64,000 nucleotides of DNA from Oscillospiraceae bacterium (GTDB lineage Bacteria > Bacillota > Clostridia > Oscillospirales > JAAYXM01), in the NCBI GenBank assembly GCA_017421025.1, contig JAFQME010000031.1:1-64000 (forward strand), in the 5' to 3' direction. The position numbers were made by a program, and so were the translations under genes. Under the pieces are notes generated by a model, which had not been told where the DNA came from, did not search any database, and was given only the letters and a program-made list of their open reading frames with translations. Shown in pieces: positions 56,410-64,000 of this stretch. Numbering within the stretch: the first letter of the stretch is position 1; the number at the start of each line of letters is the position of its first letter.

Positions 56410-56664
56410 ATGGCAGAATTTTGCCTTGAATGTTGGGAAAAAATGAATCAGAAAAAATGTTCTAAAAATAAGTATCGTCTATCAAGGGATTTGGAAAAAT
56501 GTGAGGGATGTGGAGAGTGGAAACGGGTAATTGAATGTGCGTGCGTTCAAAACTGTCACCCAAGAGTTCGAGAGACGATTTTATTTTGGGAGAGTCTCGG
56601 TGAAATTCTCTGTTGTCTATGGAGAAACACGAAGAAAAAAAGAAGAAACGACAAGGTCAAATGA
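56410..56664 (+). CDS. Small Cys-rich putative zinc-ribbon protein, partner of XRE cassette 3
   Basis: This 84-residue protein has FCLECWEKMN, then LEKCEGCGEWKRVIECACVQNCHPR. The two CxxC pairs and the sequence CEGCGEWK suggest a zinc-binding ribbon, seen in small hypothetical proteins of clostridia. ATG at 56410 follows GGAGGTGAT. Its function is unknown. It is divergent from an XRE gene, with an inverted repeat over its -35. Confidence 0.72.
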   Translation: MAEFCLECWEKMNQKKCSKNKYRLSRDLEKCEGCGEWKRVIECACVQNCHPRVRETILFWESLGEILCCLWRNTKKKRRNDKVK

Positions 56665-56672
56665 CCTTGTCG
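56649..56672. terminator. Terminator shared by the Cys-rich gene and ridA
   Basis: CGACAAGGTCA (56649-56659) pairs perfectly with TGACCTTGTCG (56662-56672). It overlaps the end of the Cys-rich gene. Confidence 0.75.
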
Positions 56673-56683
56673 CTTGTTGTTAT

Positions 56684-57058
56684 TTAGCTTTCGGCGATGA
56701 CGTCGAGTTCGATGAGGGCGCCTTTGGGGATTTCAAGCCCACCTACCGCACAGCGTGCGGGGAAGTCGCCGGAAAACTGCTCGGCGTAGATGCGGTTGAC
56801 GGTTTCAAAATCCGAAAGTGTCTTGAGATAGACTGTGATTTTTACCGCTTTGGAGAGATCCGAGCCTGCTTCTTTCAGGATTGCGGAGACGTTAGAGAAA
56901 CACTGACGTGCTTGCGCTTCAATTCCCTCTACGATCAACCCGGTTGCAGGGTCGATCGGGATTTGACCCGAAACGAACACGACTCCTTGCGCTTTGACTG
57001 CCTGGGAGTACGGACCGATTGCCTTAGGGGCGGAATCGGTATGGATGATTTCTTTCAT
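56684..57058 (-). CDS. ridA: RidA-family imine/enamine deaminase
   Basis: This 124-residue protein clears reactive 2-aminoacrylate-type imines produced by PLP enzymes. It shows IGPYSQAVKAQGVVFVSGQIPIDP, NVSAILKEAGSDLSKAVKITVYLKTL, and PARCAVGGLEIPKGALIELDVIA, including the key Arg in PARCAVG. ATG at 57058 follows AGGTG. It lies twelve bases after lexA and is probably cotranscribed with it. Confidence 0.95.
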   Translation of the reverse strand: MKEIIHTDSAPKAIGPYSQAVKAQGVVFVSGQIPIDPATGLIVEGIEAQARQCFSNVSAILKEAGSDLSKAVKITVYLKTLSDFETVNRIYAEQFSGDFPARCAVGGLEIPKGALIELDVIAES

Positions 57059-57070
57059 GTGACACACCTC

Positions 57071-57664
57071 TTAATAATAACGGACGGACGCAAGGACACG
57101 GCCGAGGATTTTTGCGTTTCTGCCATCAATGGGCGAGTAAGCCGGGTTTTCCGGCATGAGCAGGACAGAAGAGCCTGAACGGTTCAAGCGCTTCACGGTT
57201 GCTTCATCTTCAATGAGCGCAACCACGATTTCGCCGTTTGTTGCGGTTTCCTGCTGCTCCACGATGATGACGTCATTGGGGAGAATTCCTGCGTTGATCA
57301 TGGAATCGCCTTTGACACGCAGCGCAAAGAGTTCCTTTTGGGATTTGCCTGCATCAAACGGGACATAACCTTCCACATCTTCGGTTGCGAGAATGGGGAC
57401 ACCTGCCGCAACACGGCCCAAAATGGGTACGTTTTTCATGGTGGGAACGGGATCTCCCGGAAATGTGAGCGAACGTGTTTTGGAGCCGGCACGGTTGAGA
57501 TAGCCACGCTTTTGCAACGTATTGAGCTGGGCGTGAACCGATGCGGGCGAACTGAGCCCGACCCCTTCACAAATCTCACGGACAGCGGGGGGATAGCCCA
57601 TTTCACGGGTATACTCTTTGATAAATTTCAAAATTTGTTCTTGTCTTGCAGATAACGGCTTCAT
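57071..57664 (-). CDS. lexA: LexA repressor
   Basis: This 197-residue SOS repressor has the N-terminal winged HTH (LSARQEQILKFIKEYTREMGYPPAVREI), the Ala87-Gly88 cleavage site (RVAAGVP), catalytic Ser121 (GDSMINAGI) and Lys158 (ATVKRL). ATG at 57664 has GAGGTG about seven bases upstream. A TTTGCA-18-TATACT promoter and an AAAC-N4-GTTT-like box lie upstream, which would allow autoregulation. Confidence 0.96.
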   Translation of the reverse strand: MKPLSARQEQILKFIKEYTREMGYPPAVREICEGVGLSSPASVHAQLNTLQKRGYLNRAGSKTRSLTFPGDPVPTMKNVPILGRVAAGVPILATEDVEGYVPFDAGKSQKELFALRVKGDSMINAGILPNDVIIVEQQETATNGEIVVALIEDEATVKRLNRSGSSVLLMPENPAYSPIDGRNAKILGRVLASVRYY

Positions 57665-57723
57665 ATCGTACACCTCACTCTGAAGATTCTATCGTTAGTA
57701 TACCATGGGTTTTGCAAAAATGC

Positions 57724-57737
57724 AAACAAATGTTTTC
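57724..57737. promoter_or_regulatory. Possible LexA (SOS) box
   Basis: AAACAAATGTTT, an imperfect relative of the Gram-positive GAAC-N4-GTTC box, lies just upstream of a TTTGCA/TATACT promoter for lexA, at the end of trmN6. The match is weak. Confidence 0.4.
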
Positions 57738-58446
57738 ATCTTTGGTATATTTCTTTGATTTCTGCAGTTTCCTCGCCGCTTGCCTCTCGGATACAAAGAA
57801 CAGGCAGATGGACCATTCCGGGTTTTCCGCCTTTGCGTGCTTCCAACAGCACCAATGAGGGGGCGGCATCCACTTTGTTTTGCACCAAGCGCATCCGCTT
57901 GGGGGCAAGATTTGCGGCTTTGAGTGCGGAGAACAGGTCTTCCAATCGGTCGGGACGGTAGACCAATGAAAACGAGCCGCCGAATTTCAAGAGGCGGGAG
58001 GCGGAGCGGCACACGTCCTCGATGGTGCAGTCGATTTCCATGCGTGCGGCCAGAAGTGCGGGGTTTTCCGCTTTGAGTCCGCTCCCCGACTTCATATACG
58101 GGGGATTGGAGACCACCACATCAAAGGAATCAGACGGAAGGAAGGACAAATCACGCAAGTCCGCACAATGTGCATATGCTCGGTCCTCAATGTGATTGAG
58201 ACGAATATTTTCTGCCGCAAGGTGGTAGGATTTCTCTTGAATCTCCACCCCGTGCAAAGTACAGGAGGGATGACGTGCGGCAAGCAGAATAAAAATTGCA
58301 CCGTTGCCGCAGCCCAGGTCTGCCACACGGGCACCTTTGGGGATGCGGGCAAAGTCGGAAAGCAGCATGGCATCGGTGCCAAGCTTGAGATGTTCCTCGT
58401 CCTGCAGCAGGACAAAGCCGTTGATGCCGAGTTGATCGGGTACCAT
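57736..58446 (-). CDS. tRNA1(Val) (adenine37-N6)-methyltransferase TrmN6-like
   Basis: This 236-residue SAM methyltransferase shows the SAM loop VADLGCGNGAIFILLAARHP and the N6-adenine motif NPPYMK (VVSNPPYMKSG). QDEEHLKLGTDAMLLSDF at the N terminus is typical of YfiC/TrmN6 proteins. ATG at 58446 follows GGAGG; the longer ORF includes antisense of the ferredoxin gene. The substrate tRNA is inferred from the family. Confidence 0.9.
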   Translation of the reverse strand: MVPDQLGINGFVLLQDEEHLKLGTDAMLLSDFARIPKGARVADLGCGNGAIFILLAARHPSCTLHGVEIQEKSYHLAAENIRLNHIEDRAYAHCADLRDLSFLPSDSFDVVVSNPPYMKSGSGLKAENPALLAARMEIDCTIEDVCRSASRLLKFGGSFSLVYRPDRLEDLFSALKAANLAPKRMRLVQNKVDAAPSLVLLEARKGGKPGMVHLPVLCIREASGEETAEIKEIYQR

Positions 58447-58466
58447 AACAACCTCCGAAGATAACA

Positions 58467-58494
58467 GAAAGGCCTGTGAAGACACAGGCCTTTC
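58467..58494. terminator. Terminator downstream of the ferredoxin gene
   Basis: GAAAGGCCTGTG pairs perfectly with CACAGGCCTTTC around loop AAGA, between the ferredoxin stop and the trmN6 start. Confidence 0.85.
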
Positions 58495-58507
58495 GATGTT
58501 TTGTTTC

Positions 58508-58678
58508 TTATTCGGGCTGAATTGCATCAACCGGGCAAGCGCCTGCGCAAGCTCCGCAATCAATGCAAGAGTCCTTATCGATAACGTACTGAGCATCACC
58601 AGCGGTAATGCAGCCGACCGGGCATTCGCCTTCGCAAGTGCCACACATGATGCAAGCATCAGAAATTACATGTGCCAT
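58508..58678 (-). CDS. 2[4Fe-4S] bacterial-type ferredoxin
   Basis: This 56-residue protein, MAHVISDACIMCGTCEGECP then CIDCGACAGACPVDAIQPE, has two CxxCxxCxxxCP clusters. It is therefore a clostridial-type low-potential electron carrier, likely serving pyruvate:ferredoxin oxidoreductase, hydrogenase or Rnf, none of which is in the window. GGAGG precedes the ATG at 58678. It is short and easily missed. A terminator follows. Confidence 0.95.
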   Translation of the reverse strand: MAHVISDACIMCGTCEGECPVGCITAGDAQYVIDKDSCIDCGACAGACPVDAIQPE

Positions 58679-58836
58679 GGGAACATACCTCCTTTAATTG
58701 TTGATTCTATTCTATCACGATTATGGAAAATTGCAAGAGATTTCGTGCAATTTCCGTGTTTTTTTCGAAAAAGAGACAAGTCCGGCAGGTTTTGTGGTAA
58801 GGAGAAGCGGGCATACTAGAAGAAAGGAGTGGTGGG

Positions 58837-61269
58837 ATGTTTTTTGAAAATCGGTTTACCGCACGTGCCGAACAGGTGGTACGACTGGCACACGAGAGTG
58901 CATCCGAGATGGGACACGGCTATGTGGGCAGCGAGCATCTCTTGCTGGCACTGGTTCGGGAATCGGACGGGATTGCGGCAAAGGTGTTGAAACGAGCGGG
59001 TGTGACGGAAGAGCGGCTGCGTGCCAAAATCATTGAAACAGTGGGTGTCGGGATTGCCGGAAGTGCACCGGTGCAGGGACTGACTCCACGTACCAAACGG
59101 ATCATTGAATTGGCACTTTCCGAGGCGGTGCGAGCAGGGACACGCTATATCGGGACGGAGCATTTGCTTTTGGGGTTACTCCGTGAACCTGAGAGCATTG
59201 GCGCTCGACTTCTTTCGGCGCTGGGAGTAGAGGTGATGCAAATGTACCAACAGGTATTTTCGGGCGGAGATTCCCGTTCCAAAAAGTCTCCGGAAATTCC
59301 ACGTGGTAACGAGGGTGCACGGGAGCGACATCCCGAGACCAAAACCCTCAACCAATTCGGACGGGATTTGACCGACCTTGCACGGGAGGGGAAACTGGAC
59401 CCGGTTGTGGGACGTGAATCTGAGATCATGCGGATGTTCCAAATCCTTTCCCGCCGCACGAAAAACAACCCGGTTTTGGTTGGGGAGCCGGGGGTTGGGA
59501 AAACTGCGGTGGCAGAAGCACTGGCACAACGGATTGTGAGCGGGAATGTGCCGCAAAGTTTAGCGGAGAAGCGGGTTTTTATGCTGGATATTCCGGGAAT
59601 GGTGGCGGGGACAAAGTACCGGGGAGAGTTTGAAGAGCGGTTGAAAACGGCGCTTCGTGAGGTTTGTCTTGCCGGGAATGTAATTTTGTTTCTCGACGAA
59701 CTGCATATGATCGTGGGTGCCGGGTCTGCCGAGGGTGCCGTGGATGCGGCAAACATCTTAAAGCCTGCGCTGGGGCGAGGAGAATTGCAGGTGATTGGAG
59801 CAACCACCACAGAAGAGTATCGCCGTCACATTGAAAAAGATGCGGCACTGGAACGACGGTTTCAAGCGGTGACTGTGGGTGAACCGACCGAGGAGGATGC
59901 GATTGAAATTTTGCGTGGGTTGCGTGATAAGTATGAAGCGCATCACGGGGTAAAAATCACAGACGAGGCAATTGATGCCGCAGTGCGGCTGGGGGTGCGG
60001 TATATCAATGACCGACAACTCCCGGACAAAGCCATCGACCTGATGGACGAGGCGGCGAGTCGGGCAAGGCTGTTTGCGCAAACTCCTCCGCAGGACCTCA
60101 AACGCCTGGAGGAGGACATGGAGCGGCTTTCTCGGGAAAAGGAAGAGAAGGTACGGGCGCAGGAGTTTGAACTTGCGGCACGGTTGCGGGATGAAGAGCA
60201 AGCCCTGCGGCGGGAATGGGAAGAACTGCGAAAAAAACGCAGTATGTTGCGTGCGGGCGAGGAAGCCATTTACGAAGAACACGTGGCGGAGGTGGTTTCG
60301 GAATGGAGTGGGATTCCGGTCAGCCGCATTACCGAGGGGGAGCGCAGTCGTCTGCTTGGACTGGAGGACTTGCTGCGCCGCCGTGTCATCGGGCAGGATG
60401 CCGCAGCAAAAGCGGTGGCGCATGCGGTGCGTCGGGGACGCATCGGACTCAAGGACCCCAAACGCCCCATCGGGTCATTTTTGTTTTTGGGACCAACCGG
60501 GGTGGGCAAAACCGAACTTGCCCGTGCGCTCTCGGAAGCGTTGTTCGGAGACGAAAACCGTATGATTCGGGTGGATATGTCCGAGTATATGGAAAAACAT
60601 GCGGTCAGCCGTATGATCGGGTCACCTCCGGGCTATGTAGGCTACGGTGAAGGGGGAGAACTCACCGAACAGGTGCGGAGAAATCCGTATTCGGTGGTGT
60701 TGTTTGATGAGGTGGAAAAGGCACATCCCGAGGTGTTCCACCTCTTACTCCAAGTGTTGGAGGACGGAATCCTGACCGACTCGGAGGGACGTCGGGTGAA
60801 TTTTCGGAACACGGTTTTGATTTTAACCTCAAACATCGGGGCGCAAAAGATAACCAACCGAAACCCGACCGGATTTTCGCAAAGCAGTGCGGAGGAAGCG
60901 ATGGAAGCACGTGTGTTGAGTGAACTCAAGCAGGTGTTCCGTCCGGAATTCCTCAACCGGATCGACGAAACCGTTGTGTTCCACCCGCTTGGACGGGAAG
61001 AGGTGCTGCAAATCGCAAAAAAACTCTTAGGTGAGACCGAAGAGCGGTTGGAAGCACTCGGTGTTACGTGTACTGTGACGGATGCTGCCTTGGATTTGCT
61101 TTGTGAGCGGGGGTACGACCCGTCCTTTGGAGCACGTCCGCTTCGCCGGATCATTTGCCGCATGGTAGAGGATCCGATTGCGGAACTGATTTTACGGGGG
61201 ACACAGGGCGGAGTGACTGTTGACGGGAAAGACGGAGAAATTATCATAAAAAAAGACGAGGTTTCCTAA
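58837..61269 (+). CDS. clpC: ATP-dependent Clp protease ATPase ClpC
   Basis: This 810-residue AAA+ unfoldase has a duplicated N domain (HGYVGSEHLLLALVRESDG, RYIGTEHLLLGLLREPES), first Walker A GEPGVGKT (216-223), a middle UVR-like coiled region (FELAARLRDEEQALRREW) and a second AAA module (GPTGVGKTELARAL) with VDMSEYMEKHAVSRMIGSPPGYVGY. It feeds ClpP. AAAGGAG precedes the ATG. The usual ctsR-mcsA-mcsB genes are absent and no CtsR operator was seen. Confidence 0.95.
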   Translation: MFFENRFTARAEQVVRLAHESASEMGHGYVGSEHLLLALVRESDGIAAKVLKRAGVTEERLRAKIIETVGVGIAGSAPVQGLTPRTKRIIELALSEAVRAGTRYIGTEHLLLGLLREPESIGARLLSALGVEVMQMYQQVFSGGDSRSKKSPEIPRGNEGARERHPETKTLNQFGRDLTDLAREGKLDPVVGRESEIMRMFQILSRRTKNNPVLVGEPGVGKTAVAEALAQRIVSGNVPQSLAEKRVFMLDIPGMVAGTKYRGEFEERLKTALREVCLAGNVILFLDELHMIVGAGSAEGAVDAANILKPALGRGELQVIGATTTEEYRRHIEKDAALERRFQAVTVGEPTEEDAIEILRGLRDKYEAHHGVKITDEAIDAAVRLGVRYINDRQLPDKAIDLMDEAASRARLFAQTPPQDLKRLEEDMERLSREKEEKVRAQEFELAARLRDEEQALRREWEELRKKRSMLRAGEEAIYEEHVAEVVSEWSGIPVSRITEGERSRLLGLEDLLRRRVIGQDAAAKAVAHAVRRGRIGLKDPKRPIGSFLFLGPTGVGKTELARALSEALFGDENRMIRVDMSEYMEKHAVSRMIGSPPGYVGYGEGGELTEQVRRNPYSVVLFDEVEKAHPEVFHLLLQVLEDGILTDSEGRRVNFRNTVLILTSNIGAQKITNRNPTGFSQSSAEEAMEARVLSELKQVFRPEFLNRIDETVVFHPLGREEVLQIAKKLLGETEERLEALGVTCTVTDAALDLLCERGYDPSFGARPLRRIICRMVEDPIAELILRGTQGGVTVDGKDGEIIIKKDEVS

Positions 61270-61286
61270 AAACCTCGTCTTTCTGA
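61252..61286. terminator. Bidirectional terminator overlapping the clpC stop
   Basis: AAAGACGAGGTTT (61252-61264) pairs with AAACCTCGTCTTT (61270-61282). It also serves the convergent foldase gene. Confidence 0.82.
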
Positions 61287-61294
61287 GTTTTGGA

Positions 61295-62461
61295 TTACTC
61301 AGCTGCAGCATCGCCTTCAGCCGGTGCATCTGCGGAATGGTCGTGGCCGTCGTCTGCGGAATGCTCAGCGTCGGAAGCACTCGGAGCATCGGATGCGCTC
61401 GGAGCGTTTGCATCAGCGCCCGGGGTTGCAGCCTGCGGATCTACCTTGAAGAGTGCATGGAGATCGTAGTTGTCAAATTCCTCGGTGGGTTCGACTTCCA
61501 GATCTTCCATGATCTCGCCCATCTTATTCTGCATTTCGGTTGCGGAATAGCTGCCGGTGTACTCAGCAAGATGTTCGGTGACGTATGCTTCGTCAAACGG
61601 ATAACGCTTGATGATGTGGAACCCGTTCGGGCTCTGAACGATACCGGAGGTCTTGCCGACTTCCAGCGCAACACTTGCGGTGGTGAATTCGGTGTTCATG
61701 GTGCCGGAATTATCGTACATGGTGCCGTCCTTGTTGAAGACGTAGCCTTCGGTCATGGACTGCATGCCCGGATCTTCGCCGACTTCCTTGATGAGAGCAT
61801 CGAAATCTTCGCCTGCATTAACACGAGCAAGAATTGCTTCTGCGGAAGCCTTCTTCTCTGCAAAGTCTTCGCTGCCTTCTTCTGCGATGACCAGAATGTG
61901 CTTAATGCGGAAGTAGTTTGCAATCAGATCTTCCTTGATCTTTGCTTCGTCCGGAGCATAGATGCCGTCGCCGGAGAAGAGTGCGGTGCTGACCTTGTCA
62001 GCAAGGAACATGAGCTCACTGTAAGCGTCGATTGCTTCTTCGGTCAGACCTGCTTCAGCGATGCTGTCCATATATGCCTTGCGGCCGCCCATCTGCTCAA
62101 CCTGAGCTTCTTTCTGGGTCTTCAGGCTTTCTTTGTCTTCGTCGGTAATGGTGATGCCGTTGTCTTTTGCGAGCTTTTCGATTGCAGCATTCTGCTTTGC
62201 ATACTCAAGAGCCTGGTCCTTGAGGAACTGAGCACCGGTGGTGCCTTCCATGATCTCCTGATCGAGCATGCCGGTCACGGTGATGCCCTGAGACTCATAC
62301 ATGTATGCGACGTTTTGGACCAAATACTCGAACATGTTGGTGTCGAGCTTGTAGTCACCGATGGTAGCAATGGTTTTGCCGCTGGATGCATCGCAGCCTG
62401 CAAAAACAGACACGAGCAGAACGCATGCGAGAAGCAATGCGCCAAGTTTCATTTTTTTCAT
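61295..62461 (-). CDS. PrsA/SurA-like lipoprotein foldase (peptidyl-prolyl isomerase)
   Basis: This 388-residue lipoprotein has a signal peptide with lipobox VFAGC (Cys at about 23). A SurA-like N-terminal helical region follows, then a PpiC domain (about 185-310) with IKHILVIAEEG, EDFDALIKEVGEDPGM and GKTSGIVQSPNGFHIIKRYPF. The last 45 residues form an acidic Ala/Ser/Asp/His tail with repeats (SAPSASDAPSASD-like, GHDHSADAP). It probably helps proteins fold outside the membrane. AAGGGA lies nine bases before the ATG. Confidence 0.9.
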   Translation of the reverse strand: MKKMKLGALLLACVLLVSVFAGCDASSGKTIATIGDYKLDTNMFEYLVQNVAYMYESQGITVTGMLDQEIMEGTTGAQFLKDQALEYAKQNAAIEKLAKDNGITITDEDKESLKTQKEAQVEQMGGRKAYMDSIAEAGLTEEAIDAYSELMFLADKVSTALFSGDGIYAPDEAKIKEDLIANYFRIKHILVIAEEGSEDFAEKKASAEAILARVNAGEDFDALIKEVGEDPGMQSMTEGYVFNKDGTMYDNSGTMNTEFTTASVALEVGKTSGIVQSPNGFHIIKRYPFDEAYVTEHLAEYTGSYSATEMQNKMGEIMEDLEVEPTEEFDNYDLHALFKVDPQAATPGADANAPSASDAPSASDAEHSADDGHDHSADAPAEGDAAAE

Positions 62462-62564
62462 ACTTCACAATCCCTTCCAGATTTTTGACACCGTGCTTCA
62501 AAGCACGATAAAGGTATTATATCACAACCTATGATGAAAAGGCAAACAATTTGTAAACTTTTCT

Positions 62565-64000
62565 TCATTTTTTTTGCACAGATTCCTGCGCTGCGGCAAA
62601 ATCGCAAATCAAGGTCTCTGCCGTTTTCAGTACATCAGCGCCATCTTTGAGGCACAAAGTGAGGTACGGAGACTGCCCTGCGTTGAGCAAGATTCTGCCT
62701 TTGTATTCGGGTTGTGCACATACAATTGAGATCCAAGCGTAGTCGGGTGCGGACATGGTTACCTTGAGGGAACGGTCTTTTTGGGTGAAATCCGAAATGC
62801 CCACTCGGGACGCTTTGACACGAAGAAGCGCAATCTTGACCAGCAATAACACCGAATCCGGCGGCTCGCCGAAACGGTCACAAATCTCGTCAATCAAATC
62901 ATCTGCCGCTTCTTCACTGTTTACCGATGCGATACGGCGATACAGATCCATGCGGAGTTCCGGTGTGGCGATATAGGATTCGGGGATATTGGCACTGACC
63001 GTGAAGTCCGCACTACACTCGGTGCGTACTTCGGGTTTGGCACCGGTTTCTTCGCACACCGCTTCTTCCAAAAGTTTGAGATAGAGATCATAGCCAACCG
63101 TCATCATGTGCCCGCTTTGTTCTGCACCCAAAACATTTCCCGCACCACGGATCTCAAGGTCACGCATGGCGATTTTGAATCCTGCACCGAACTCGGCAAA
63201 CTCACGGATTGCGGTAAGGCGCTTTTCTGCGACCTCGGTGAGAATCCGTCCGGGACGATAGGTGAGATAGGCAAACGCATGCCGTGCGCTGCGTCCCACA
63301 CGCCCACGAATCTGATGGAGCTGGGCAAGTCCCATGTGGTCTGCATCTTCGATGATGATGGTGTTGACGTTGGGAATATCGATGCCGGTTTCGATGATGG
63401 TGGTACAGACCAGCACTTGCACCTCGTTGTCAATCACACGCTGCATGGCTTCAGAAAGTTCTGCTTCCTCCATTTTACCGTGCGCCACGCCCACCTCAAT
63501 GTCCGGAATCAGCCGTTTGAGACGTGCTGCGGTGGAAGTGATGGATGCCACACGGTTGTGCAGGTAATACACCTGTCCGCCGCGGGCGACCTCACGTCGG
63601 ATTGCATCCTTGATGATGTCCCAATTATGCTCCAATACATAGGTTTGCACCGGGTGGCGGTTGCGTGGAGCTTCTTCTAAAATGGACATATCACGGATGC
63701 CCGAGAGTGCCATGTTGAGAGTACGTGGGATGGGGGTTGCGGTCAGGGTGAGGACATCGATATTTTGCGAAATTTCTTTCAGACGTTCTTTGTGTGTCAC
63801 GCCGAATCGCTGTTCTTCGTCCACAATCAGAAGTCCGAGATTTGCAAAACTCACATTCTTCTGCAGGAGTTTGTGGGTGCCGATGACAAAATCCACCCCG
63901 CCCTCCTTCATTTTCTTGAGTACCGCACGGGTTTGCGCCGGGGTGTTGAAGCGGGTGAGTGCACCAATCTCAATCGGGTAGTCGGCGAAACGGCGCTTGA
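62565..64000 (-). CDS. mfd: Transcription-repair coupling factor Mfd (5' end beyond window)
   Basis: The C-terminal part of about 478 residues: part of the translocase motor ([81 protein letters not shown]) and the TRG/D7 region. The reading frame stays open to the window edge (DYPIEIGALTRFNTPAQT), so an internal Met at 63911 is not the start. Mfd removes stalled RNA polymerase and recruits UvrA. It lies upstream of the foldase gene. Confidence 0.95.
   Translation of the reverse strand, partial: KRRFADYPIEIGALTRFNTPAQTRAVLKKMKEGGVDFVIGTHKLLQKNVSFANLGLLIVDEEQRFGVTHKERLKEISQNIDVLTLTATPIPRTLNMALSGIRDMSILEEAPRNRHPVQTYVLEHNWDIIKDAIRREVARGGQVYYLHNRVASITSTAARLKRLIPDIEVGVAHGKMEEAELSEAMQRVIDNEVQVLVCTTIIETGIDIPNVNTIIIEDADHMGLAQLHQIRGRVGRSARHAFAYLTYRPGRILTEVAEKRLTAIREFAEFGAGFKIAMRDLEIRGAGNVLGAEQSGHMMTVGYDLYLKLLEEAVCEETGAKPEVRTECSADFTVSANIPESYIATPELRMDLYRRIASVNSEEAADDLIDEICDRFGEPPDSVLLLVKIALLRVKASRVGISDFTQKDRSLKVTMSAPDYAWISIVCAQPEYKGRILLNAGQSPYLTLCLKDGADVLKTAETLICDFAAAQESVQKK

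Overview
The window looks like the replication-origin region of a low-to-mid GC Firmicute of class Clostridia, most likely in the Oscillospirales/Ruminococcaceae neighbourhood. This placement is inferred from gene content and order: dnaA-dnaN-recF-remB-gyrB-gyrA on one side of the origin, rpmH-rnpA-yidD-yidC-jag on the other, plus RNase Y with YmdB, a Mini-III RNase, ParAB with perfect parS sites, and a V-type ATPase instead of an F-type one. No rRNA, tRNA, CRISPR array or transposase gene was recognised.

Layout. (1) 1-11.3 kb is accessory: an XRE regulator with a divergent lipoprotein, a cysteine-cluster protein, a pyridoxal-type kinase, an M23/LysM/G5 cell-wall protein, feoAB, a TetR repressor divergent from a CDF metal exporter, an AT-rich secreted protein with copper-amine-oxidase-N-like repeats, and an NSS sodium symporter. 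(2) 11.4-22.0 kb is a minus-strand core block (iscU, nifS, rnhA, gyrA, gyrB, remB, recF, dnaN, dnaA). The dnaA-dnaN gap carries DnaA boxes, a DnaA-trio and an AT-rich tract. (3) 22.2-24.6 kb holds rpmH-rnpA-yidD-yidC-jag on the plus strand. (4) 24.7-35.3 kb is a minus-strand block (unknown gene, serS, coiled-coil protein, parB, parA, short Noc/ParB-like protein, rsmG, mnmG, CYTH protein, Ca2+-type P-ATPase). It runs against the expected fork direction and lacks mnmE. (5) 35.5-45.2 kb carries rny-ymdB, an SbcCD-like pair, an Asp23 protein, a FakA-like kinase and recG. (6) 45.8-54.3 kb is a complete nine-gene V-ATPase operon. Its K subunit keeps the residues that bind Na+ in Enterococcus NtpK, which fits a sodium-based membrane economy together with the NSS symporter. 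(7) 55.0-56.7 kb carries two more small XRE cassettes. (8) 56.7-64 kb holds lexA-ridA, trmN6, a 2[4Fe-4S] ferredoxin, clpC, a PrsA-like foldase and the 3' part of mfd.

The most unusual observation is a set of three small cassettes. Each has an XRE-type regulator divergent from a short variable partner gene, with a palindromic operator in the shared promoter region, and each is followed directly after the XRE stop codon by copies of one dispersed 3' module. The module has conserved flanks (TAGGGA lies 30-33 nt after the stop in all three; GCATCA follows about 40 nt later) and a variable central hairpin. Two cassettes converge at 55.8-56.1 kb, so their modules form a large imperfect inverted repeat. 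The first cassette lies at the left edge and is bracketed by a 14-nt direct repeat. Other points of interest are an rpmH leader that can form a pseudoknot, a parS site embedded in a 32-bp terminator-like palindrome, a Noc-like protein without its CTPase domain, and mutually exclusive hairpins between rny and ymdB.
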